In this document: one piece after another, positions 55,406 through 64,000 of the stretch
Numbering within the stretch: the stretch's first letter is position 1
Layout: the number at the start of each line of letters is the position of its first letter
DNA from: Halictus rubicundus
Taxonomy: Eukaryota; Arthropoda; Insecta; Hymenoptera; Halictidae
NCBI RefSeq assembly: GCF_050948215.1
Contig: NW_027488566.1
Location: 310,001 to 374,000 of the forward strand
DNA length: 64,000 bases
Direction of reading: 5' to 3'
Notes under the pieces: model-generated
Told to the model about the DNA's origin: nothing
Database searches by the model: none
Seen by the model: the letters and a program-made list of their open reading frames with translations, nothing else
Position numbers and translations under genes: made by a program

Positions 55406-56055
55406 TCTGCCATTTTGCATGATCGAGGAATGATTCGCGGCATCCTGGACCCTAGCTATTCTCGTAGGTACACGTACACGCCGACCTAGCGGTGTGTGAG
55501 TGTGCCGAGGCACAGCTGTTTGAACGAAGCTACGGCAGGCATCATGCGACCGAATAATGCAAAATGTTGCTCGAAAATGCAAGAGTCGGACCTGTTTGAT
55601 GGCGAGCGCTCTAGATTTATCTTTTATCTAGCGCTTTTGACTACTGATAAGCCCCATCTTTGCATTATCGAGGATTGATTCGCGGCATCCCGGACCCTTG
55701 CTATTCTCATCGGTACACGTACACGCCGACTTGGCGGTGTGTGAGTGTGCCGCGACACGGTTGTCGAACGAAGCTACGGCAGCGCCGTCGTTTATAATGT
55801 CGACCACGCATGCTCAGATCGCCTCTATTGTCAGAGATCATGCGACTGAATCAGAGAGGATACTCGGAAAATGCCACTCGACACTGAACGTGGAAAGTGC
55901 ACCCAGCTCCCCATACTGGACGAAAATGTTACTATTTAGCTTCTTCTAGTGGCCGTTATAGCGGTACTATCGATTGTTCAAGGCCACCTGGGAAAACTGT
56001 CCCTTAAAGTCCCGAAATCATTGTCGTCAAACTATCCAGCAGCAAAAATTGGGCC

Positions 56056-56528
56056 CCAGAGTTGGGCAAAATATTTACCTGAATAAAAATTTCGAATAAC
56101 GAATAAAAGATAAAAAACTTCATTTGTTTATACGACGACAATCGAATGAAAAAGTATCTTTATACGGCGAGAATTGAATAAATAATTTTATTCGACGAGA
56201 ATTTATCCGATGAATAAAGAGAATTTTTTTCATTCGAAGCGGATTTATTCGAACTTCGAATAATTTTTTCATCTTTTATCTGTATCTTTTATTCGAAGGT
56301 CCGACGGTCGCCGATCTCCAACGACCCAGCGACAAACAAACGGCATACAATGTAATCAGACGGAGAATCGCGCGCGAATGAAAGTTTAAACTTTTAGATT
56401 TTTCAATATACCTTCATAAAATTGTGACGCCTGAATTGATGGGATTTTCCTGATGAAAATAAGTACCAGTTCGAGTGTAATCGAACAATTCATTCATTGA
56501 TACGTAATGTTACGATAAAAATTACGGT
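56056..56528 (+). repeat. hAT-like terminal module, copy B
   Basis: Duplicate of 14288-14745; the solo LTR at 14750 is absent here. Confidence 0.5.
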
Positions 56529-56601
56529 ATACCTGATGTCCCAAGGTTCCGTCTGCTCTTCTTAACACCAGAACGTCTAGAAATGGACATCAGGTATACC
56601 A
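56527..56601. repeat. Small hairpin, copy B
   Basis: Copy of 15111-15186 with intact ggtatacctgatgtcc ends. Confidence 0.6.
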
Positions 56602-57205
56602 AAAACCCACATCATCTGGACTATCTTTAATAAGATCATGTCGAAGAATCATTTCGTTGTCACAGCCATTAGCTCGACGTGATTGTCGATTTTAAATATT
56701 TTATAGAGCAATTGCGAAAAAAAAAATATTCTAAATCGAAATTCACACCGATTATCCAGGTCTCACCACGTGGAGGTTGCTGTGAGGGAGACCCGCCCAC
56801 CCACATAGTATTTGGCATCGTTCAGACATGGCGGAAAGCGCGCAATTTCCGCCATGTTTGAACAATCGTCCCACCCGACGGAAAGTTACAAAATTACCAA
56901 ATAATAAAAAAAATCCGTAATTTTGTAGATACTCTTCCTAATACAGATTTGACAGTGCTCTACTTTCGATCACTGTACAAACGAATACCAAGAAGAGCTC
57001 ATTGCAAAGCCTATCCGCCGAATTACTACCTGCCTAGTATAAAATCTAATCTTTTTGCATGCATATTTTGTGATTTTCCCCTTTAATGTAATACTTATGT
57101 ATTTCCTACCTAACAAGTATTTTGTGTTTTGGCCATTTAAGTACTTAAGTTTGCAGGGGGTGGCTAGCCCAAATTTGTTGAAATGAAAATTCAGTGAATT
57201 AAATA

Positions 57206-57512
57206 GGACATGCAAGACATGCGACGGACGTCACAACATGCGATGGACGTCATAACATGCAACCCATGCGACAGATTACACAACATGCAATGTACACAAC
57301 AGGCTACACAACATGCAATGTGTACAACAGACAACATAACATGCAACACATACGATAGACGTCACAATATGCGATGGACGTCATAAAAATGCAACACATG
57401 CGACAGAGTACACAACACGCGATGTGTACAACAGACTACGCAACATGCAACACATGCGATATATAGACCAACGTGCAACACCACATACGACGAACGTCAC
57501 AACATACAACCC
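57206..57512. repeat. acatgcra/acgtcac minisatellite, copy B (full length)
   Basis: About twice as long as the copy A array. Includes acacatgcgacagagtacacaac and gcgatggacgtcataa-type units. Confidence 0.75.
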
Positions 57513-58473
57513 CACATGATGTACAGGCCTTTGTTTAACACTGCGCTGTTATGGGAAGAAATATCTGAAACAGACTATATCTTAGATTAATAGACGACAA
57601 AAAATTAAAAAAAAAATTTTTAAATAAAAAAAAAATACATATGGAAAATGGTTGTCCACTCGATATATTTCAAATCAACGCGCGAGTGGACCGTTTTGTC
57701 GCAACACTACTCTACAAAAATATGTATTAAACATTTCAAATCAACGCGAGTAAGTGCATTGTCCATCGTGACGCTACTTTATTTATTTCAAAACAGAAAA
57801 CTCCCGTGCAATTTCATTTCTTTTATCGCAACACTAAATGGAATCGCGATAGCAGCCATTTGAATTAGTATGGAGGGAAACAAACCGAATCATTATTTCG
57901 CAACGCTAGTGTACAAATAATAAATAATAAATATGTCGAAATAAACGCGAGAAGTGCATTATTTCACGCGACACTAATTTATTAAATTCGATGGAAAAGA
58001 CTCCCGTGCACTTTAATTTCTTTATTCGCAACTCTAAAAGGGAAGCAATGGCTGCAGGGGGGGGGGGGGATGGGGGGTGTACCACTTTCACAGTGGATAG
58101 TTGCAGCCCGAGCATGGGCGCCCGAAATAAAATTCAAAATGTCATTGAAACTTTCTAAAAGTTGGTAATCACGTGTTTCTGAGGTCACTGATAACGAATC
58201 TGACACCAAAAATTCAAAATTCAAAATGGCGGATTCAATACTTTACACATATATATAGTCTTCAAATTCGCTTTTTGCAGTCGAAATTAAAGAGACACAC
58301 ATATAGACATTTTTTAACATTTTTTGAATACATTTTAGTCATTCAGTGTAACTAATATAAGTAATATGAATAATCGATCAGGCTCGTCCAGTCGTGATGC
58401 CAGGAATCATGGGTCACCGTCCTAACTGGCTCGAGGGGGAGAGGGATGAACCCCTCCGCCGGCATGGCCCCAC
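57513..58473. other. Shared anonymous sequence with poly-G run, copy B
   Basis: Counterpart of 16379-17285, with a G-run near 58058-58069 and an extra 42 bp near 58125-58166 that copy A lacks. No gene. Confidence 0.6.
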
Positions 58474-58661
58474 TCACAAGGAGAGGCCACGTCCTTCGGG
58501 TCACCGATTCGGTTGAAACTTTGCACACTTATAGATCTCGTTCTCCTCTTTACGAATATATACCATTATAGGGGCAGATACCCAATACTTTTCGAGATAT
58601 TGATGATTGAAGTTTCATTATTTCCCATCTAATGCCGTATTTTTTCTAGCCTACAACAAGA

Positions 58662-58735
58662 TTCGGTTTGGCGCAACGATAGGGTGCCAAATTTTCAGCC
58701 GGACGACCAGAGTTCAAATCCTGCCGACGAACGCA
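58662..58735 (+). ncRNA. tRNA-Trp-like Pol III module, left arm, inward
   Basis: A-box tggcgcaacga (58669-58679), B-box agttcaaatcc (58711-58721) and T10 at 58736-58745. The D region tggcgcaacg and gttcaaatc T-loop match what I remember of insect tryptophan tRNA genes. The anticodon arm is replaced by unrelated sequence. Confidence 0.55.
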
Positions 58736-59260
58736 TTTTTTTTTTAATTTCATTATGTTTTATCATAAAATTAATTTCAAACGATTAAATTTCACGCATA
58801 AAATTGCATTTTGAATTACAAATAATATGTATTTATTTACTAACAACAGGATTATTTACTATTGTTATATATTAAATAATAATTAATAGTAATTAAATAG
58901 TAATAGTAATTTATATATTAAATATATATATTAAATTTTAAGAACTCTTTATAAATATCTTGTGTCAACTTTCCGGATTTCGAACAAGTTACTATTACGT
59001 TTGTGTGATGTCACATAAGTTCATCTACCTTTTTTTAAACAAGTGCGGTCTTTACTCCCTTATATGTTATTGTCCTTTCGAACGTTGATTGATACTGACA
59101 TCCTGTCTGATCCGTGTTGATTATATAATTTAAATGGAATTGTGAAATACGAAATACATGTTATTTGTTATTCAAAATGCAATTTTATGCGTGAAATGTA
59201 ATCGTTTGAAATTAATAATATAAATATGCAATGATAAAACATAATGAAATAAAAAAAAAT

Positions 59261-59334
59261 GCGTTCGTCGGCAGGATTTGAACCCTGGTCGTCCGGCTGA
59301 AACATGGCACGCTACCGTTGCGCCACATCGACTC
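59261..59334 (-). ncRNA. tRNA-Trp-like Pol III module, right arm, inward
   Basis: On the minus strand: A-box tggcgcaacggtagcg, gttcaaatcc B-box, then a T9 run (a-run at 59252-59260). This copy is closer to the tRNA-Trp D arm than the left-arm copy. Confidence 0.55.
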
Positions 59335-59667
59335 TTGTTGTAGGCTACAAAAAATACGGCATTAGATGGGAAATAATGAAACTTCAATCATCAATATCTC
59401 GAAAAGTATTGGGTATCTGCCCCTATAATGGTATATATTCGTAAAGAGGAGAACGAGATCTATAAGTGTGCAAAGTTTCAACCGAATCGGTGACCCGAAG
59501 GACGTGGCCTCTCCTTGTCAGACGTACCGTCGCCACGTCGCCAAAATTTCGAGCGCCTTATCCGCAATCGATTCCCGGTTCGACCAACTTTTAAACTAAA
59601 AAAGATAGCAATGCGAAATTTGAACTAGAAATTTTTTTTTTAATCGGGTTTAATGTCGTATGCTGAA

Positions 59668-60754
59668 TGTTACGGCGTAACAATAAAAAAAAAAATTAAA
59701 AACCGTTAGCTCATAAATTAACGCAAGACGCATCTGCACGGCCTTCTGCGATGCAGATGTCCAAGAAACGGTTGGGCTTTATGACCCCCGCAATTTATTT
59801 CGAAACGCGATTGCCGTTAACGGCTATACCTGTGAGGTATACGCACTGGGAAAATCCCAGCAATAGTCCGCCCCCATAAGGAGCGTCCTCCAATGACCAC
59901 CAAAAATTCGACAGACTCTTGAAAACCGGCAAAGCGAAAACATCTAGCGCTAGCATCCTCGACGTCCGATACATTATAACTTAGTTTTCAGTCGCTGTAG
60001 TCACAGTACAAGTTCTGTTTAGTGTCTCTCATCTTCGTTTCAAAAATACAGTTGTTTTTGTTATCCTCATCCCCGGTTTGTCATCATTATCCACTGTTTG
60101 GGATTGGCTGCGCGTGACGACAGATCTCGCACGCGAGATCCACCGCGCCGCTCCACTATTGGCGGGTGCTCGTGTCGCCGCGAGATCGACGGTCGATCGA
60201 CGGCGAGTCGTGCCATAGGCTGTCGCCGCCGGATCGATTATCGACGCGATAATAGACATTCTATTGGCCCGGGTTCAAATTCGGCAAGTCATCGTTCCGG
60301 CGGTGATAGGAAACCGCTCGCGGCTCGCCAAAGATCAGATCGTTAGTTCATCTCCCAACGTTAACATCGCGAAATAGTTCTCTCAAAATCGTTAAATAGT
60401 AGCTCAGACGTCGCGCGTCGTGGGACCGGTCTAGCTACATCAATTCGGTTTCGGGATTCTCCTCAGCTCAGCTGAGAATAATCATAATTTCACTCGGTTT
60501 CATACATTTATTGACATTTTGAAGTCCAACCGGGCAGTTGGCTTCACCCTGTACAGATACGTTGTAAAGTTCGTAAGTGACGAACCGCTAGACGGTAATA
60601 AAGTGCTCGTCCCGTACAGCATAGTTTATTTTCCGTCCCAATCCTTAACATCCACCCTTCAATTATTCACTCGCCGTTAAGTCTGCGTGTGAAGTGAGCA
60701 TTCACCGAAAGGTCTTCTTTCAATTCAATCTTTAACTTTGCTCACGTAACAACA
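59668..60754. mobile_element. Solo LTR, TSD ctgaa/ttgaa (copy B), with nested LTR
   Basis: Same insertion as 18919-19444, interrupted by the 556-bp LTR at 60095-60650. The right duplication has mutated to ttgaa. Confidence 0.85.
60095..60650. mobile_element. Nested solo LTR, 556 bp, TSD tccac
   Basis: tgtttgggattgg...ccttaaca is flanked by tccac at 60090-60094 and 60651-60655; absent from copy A. taataaagtgc near 60597 is a polyadenylation signal. An arginine-rich frame at 60098-60346 is compositional. Confidence 0.88.
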
Positions 60755-61360
60755 TTGAAATATGTTCTATATTTTTTAAGTAATTTTTTTGTCGATTTTA
60801 AAGATAAAGCCGGATAAGCTGGTCAAAAGTGCCTGCAAACCAAATTAATTTTTTATCGCACCATGCTCGAAAAAAATTAACAAAAAAATTCATGAATATT
60901 CTATCTAATATCATACATGACTGAGATCTTTTCAGAATTTTTGGTTGCAAAATCGATTTTTAAACAAATCTGAAAGCATAAAATTGCCGATTTTATATCG
61001 AAGTTTTCAGTTGATCATGTATCATGTTGATATATCTAATCATTTGAAGAAAGTACACATTTCGGATTGAAGTTTCAGAGATATCAGTTTTATAAAAATT
61101 CAGTAGTTAGATATTATTCAAACAATTGTTCTTAATTTTTTCAGAATTTTTTTTATAAATTGCATCGTCGTTGACAAAAGCTTTTTAGCATTTTGTAGGT
61201 GTATTATGTAATATTGAACATTTCTATATTCGGGAAAACACTGTACAAACTTAAAACTGCAATATAAAATATTTTACTTGTGTTACAAATAGAAAAACTA
61301 AAATTTTCTTGAAATTGTGTACGAATTTAAACGAATTTCCTCAAGGTTTCAGCTTTCTAT

Positions 61361-62099
61361 TGTAGCGGCTAGCTGGGCGCCGGACGAGAAATCTTCAGCG
61401 CACCAGCGCCAAGAAAGATTTATGGTTTGCACAGCATAAGACGCTATTTGTGAGAAAACGTCTTTAACGTTTTTGGCCACTTAGCGGACAGATGTGTCCT
61501 TGTAGTTCCTAGCGACGAACTCAATAGCGCAAGTGGACGCCATAAATTTTGGGTAGTCTAAGGGTCTCTAGCCTAGAGTGTCCCAGCGACGCGTTCCTGG
61601 TTTCTATCACCCGGGAAAGCTGGGCCCGTTGACGTAAGCCAGCAGTCACGTACCGCACTTAGCACGGGGCCCGGAAGACACCCCGCTGCATCACCAAAAT
61701 TAGATTTTTAACAGTACGACACGCTCACCCTTCTCACGCACGAGAGGCGTGGAACGTGGGCGTGTTATGCAAAATGGACGGATTGGTGGAAGTTCCTCGC
61801 AAGGACTTCCACCAATCAGCCGACAAGCATTTTCGATAATATAAGGCAGAGACTACCGACGAGGAGCGAGTCACAAAGAGACACAGCCGCTTATCCGCCG
61901 AGTCACTTAGAGTCTAGTCCGGTCGTTGCTAAGTCGCAATAACAGTTCAACCGCGAGTCGAAGTGAATCGCCGGTTTTAGTTGAACCACCCCAGACGCTC
62001 TCGCAACATCACTCTATTTGTAAATAAACGACTCAGTCACGTACACCTGATTTGAACACTTATTCTAAGGCACCCGCCTTATATAACCCTGTTCCTTCA
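61361..62099. mobile_element. Solo LTR, 739 bp, TSD ctat
   Basis: tgtagcggctag...gttccttca is flanked by ctat at 61357-61360 and 62100-62103; absent from copy A. The 4-bp duplication fits Gypsy. A gataatataaggcag TATA-like segment lies near 61836 and aataaacgac near 62024. Copy A retains about 50 bp near 20038-20090 that copy B lost next to this site. Confidence 0.85.
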
Positions 62100-62263
62100 C
62101 TATTGACTATTAATTTTTATACACCCTGTACAATCACCACACAGCCGTGCCGCTTGTACCACGATTTCGTAAACACTCTGTATACAAAATATAAAGGAAG
62201 CAATTTATGAAGAAATTACCTTGTTGTCACCTTTACACAAACATTGCCTGCTTTTTTTTGTAG

Positions 62264-62367
62264 GTTTCTTATAAGCTGGTTCGCAACAGCTCGAGCGGTT
62301 TTCGACCATTCCTCTTTGAGCGCTCGTGGATGGCACGTCGTGATGAAGGAAATACTTTTATCTGAAG
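62264..62367 (+). CDS. Exon-like segment, copy B, unrecognised
   Basis: Counterpart of 20263-20366 with intact splice signals and two replacement differences. Confidence 0.3.
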
Positions 62368-62422
62368 GTAAGAGATGCATATTTTTTCTATCGAATAGTT
62401 CTATATATTTTCTTTCATTTAT

Positions 62423-63102
62423 TGTACTTGCTCGTGCATGGACGGGAAAGACCAGTGATTTCGGCTTTCCTCACGTCGATCACTCCGTCGCGATTAATTA
62501 AAGCCGCGCTCGGTTATTTGTAAGAGGTGAGGGTGTTTTGAGTATTACTTCAACAACTTGTTAATAACGATAACTTTAATAACGGTAACGTGTACAAAAC
62601 ATGTAGCGGAAACGAGGAGTGTAGATTTAAAGTGCCGGAAGATTTGCTGAAGACTGGCGACGCGCTCGCAAAGATGGATATTTAAGGGCTGTAATTCTAT
62701 GGTGGAGGTGGTAAAATGAGAGGAGAGAATGGGGGTGAGAGGATGGTGAGATTTTCCAGACGCGCTGTCCTAAAATGCGTGGAAAACTCGGACGAGTCCC
62801 GTCGCTTCGGGTTCACGACTCTTCGACCCTTAGACTAATTTATGGTCGGGGTTCGAAGTGCTTGGCGTTGCGTGTGCTGAATGTTATTGGGAGGAAGTTG
62901 GTTTTTAGGATTCGACATTGACCAGGCGCACTCTTTGATTGTTTCTGTTCTGGCATTCGAGAGTCTAGGAAGAGCCCCGTCGCGTCGGGCATAAGAGTTT
63001 TCGCTCCTTGAGGTAATTTATTGCGGATGGTCGCAGTGATTGTATTTCTGTCTGACATTCGAGAACTCTTTTATGGGTCTCGCATTTCGTTGCGTCCCAA
63101 CA
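62423..63102. mobile_element. Solo LTR, 680 bp, TSD tttat
   Basis: tgtacttgctcg...gcgtcccaaca is flanked by tttat at 62418-62422 and 63103-63107; absent from copy A, where cattta-tcatgtatc is continuous. Confidence 0.88.
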
Positions 63103-63531
63103 TTTATCATGTATCATTTTAATCAGAATAATGTCACAAATGTATTGGTCAAAGTCTCATAAAAGAATTATTTATAATAAAGAAAGTAAAATTTTTTATT
63201 TAAAGTCTTGCGCTCACGCGGGCTTTGATCTGTGCCAGCGGCAGAGTTGTGCAGAATTACAATTGAATTACTCCAGGAATTATAATTACAAAGTAATTGA
63301 ATTACATTGTATTTCAATCATATTATAATTTATAATTGAGATCTTCATTCAATTAAATTACAATGTAATTCGTAATTGCAATGGAGTACAATTACAAAAC
63401 ACTTTGTAAATAAATTACATTAATTGCGAATTACGATTTCTTTAAATTAAAATTGAAAATTAAAGAATAATAAAATAATAGGTAATAGGAGGTTGAAAAA
63501 TCCATGTGAAGGTTTCAAACGGAAGGAATGT

Positions 63532-64000
63532 TGTTCCGTCGTAAAAACCCTCTGCAAAGGGACGTCAGTACAACCGTGAAGGTCAGTTAAACTAACCACC
63601 CGCGGCATAATGACCATGACCGCCATAAAAAACCTACCGTAGTTTGGCGTAGTCAAAAATCCGAACAACCTCAGCTGACGATCACATGTTGGCCTGTGAA
63701 CCGTTAGCGTACCGAAATTTATAGTTTTATAGCCGTAGCCGCCTGTAACCAAATGTTCCACCACTTCCAAACACATCCTTCAACCCATCATAGACAACTT
63801 CCTAAGACCACACCCACATCCGAACCTACCTTATTCCAAAATATTGTAACAACAACAGAACTGTCTGATACACCAACCTGACTACTAGTACACCGAGCTG
63901 TCTAGAGCTATCGAGAATTCGAATTCCTTCAAGCACCGAGCTGCTTAGAAGCTACCGAAGGCAAGCCGAGTCTTGCATTTTAGAAATAAAGACTTGTTCT
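63532..64000. mobile_element. LTR of the 20846-21404 type, running off the window (copy B)
   Basis: It begins tgttccgtcg after aatgt and matches 20846-21314. Present in both copies, so it predates the duplication. Confidence 0.85.

Larger units (their letters stand above)
46388..56003. mobile_element. TTAA-flanked composite element with long inverted arms, 9.6 kb
   Basis: The ends gggccagttttcc and ggaaaactgtccc are imperfect inverted repeats whose similarity extends to gccttga. TTAA lies at 46384-46387 and 56004-56007, and copy A has a single TTAA at 14225-14228. Long arms (about 46388-48020 and 54725-56003) share large inverted blocks. The centre holds a hAT element and a CACTG palindrome. 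No transposase for TTAA insertion is visible, so it moved with help from another element. TTAA specificity is known for piggyBac elements; assignment is tentative. Confidence 0.75.
58477..59517. mobile_element. Long-inverted-repeat element with tRNA-Trp-like modules, TSD tca
   Basis: caaggagaggccacg and cgtggcctctccttg are the ends; tca lies at 58474-58476 and 59518-59520. Copy A (17287) preserves the empty site with a single tca. Arms are 58477-58832 and 59156-59517, about 360 bp, with an AT-rich 320-bp centre. There is no coding capacity. Each arm has an inward tRNA-like module and T-run. Confidence 0.88.

Noticed and set aside
60098..60346. Arg-rich 82-codon frame
   Set aside because: Located in the nested solo LTR 60095-60650 and absent from copy A; composition artefact.

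Overview
The window looks like repeat-dominated intergenic DNA from an insect nuclear genome, probably a hymenopteran such as an ant. It is AT-rich, has spliced eukaryotic exon signals, and carries insect-type Copia, Gypsy, hAT and long-inverted-repeat DNA transposons. There is no prokaryotic gene organisation. The species assignment is inference. Almost every recognisable coding stretch belongs to a mobile element. The only convincing non-transposon coding exon is 37676-38167, whose product I do not recognise.

Layout. (1) 363-9057 is one old two-gene DNA transposon: an EnSpm/CACTA-like transposase (363-6451) followed by a spliced gene with a DUF4806-like C-terminus (6537-9057). The transposase is split by a 2.7-kb long-inverted-repeat element (about 794-3531) and a solo LTR (3844-5232, TSD tataa). 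The second gene is split by another solo LTR (6895-8203, TSD acga). (2) 10504-21314 is copy A of a segmental duplication whose copy B runs from 44943 to the window end. The copies share solo LTRs and anonymous sequence. Each has private insertions that can be placed because the other copy preserves the empty site. (3) 21405-29040 holds palindromic elements, duplicated anonymous modules, a 959-bp solo LTR and a second long-inverted-repeat arm. (4) 29043-35092 holds a decayed Copia element, a truncated LTR and the 3' end of a Gypsy element, all on the minus strand. (5) 35093-39050 is the most gene-like part. (6) 39497-44464 is a young, nearly complete Gypsy element with two 231-bp LTRs, inserted in a tandem repeat. 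(7) 46388-56003 is a 9.6-kb TTAA-flanked composite element inserted in copy B. It contains an apparently intact hAT transposon (49017-51704) and a CACTG palindromic element (52563-54427).

The pattern I consider most worth attention is a set of diverged elements with long inverted arms (about 794-3531, 58477-59517, and a single arm at 28244-29040). Each visible arm carries an inward-facing tRNA-like module with recognisable A and B boxes followed by a run of eight to ten T's, i.e. a plausible Pol III transcription unit built into the transposon arm. All coordinates and target-site duplications were read by eye; homology statements are from memory of protein families and no database search was possible.
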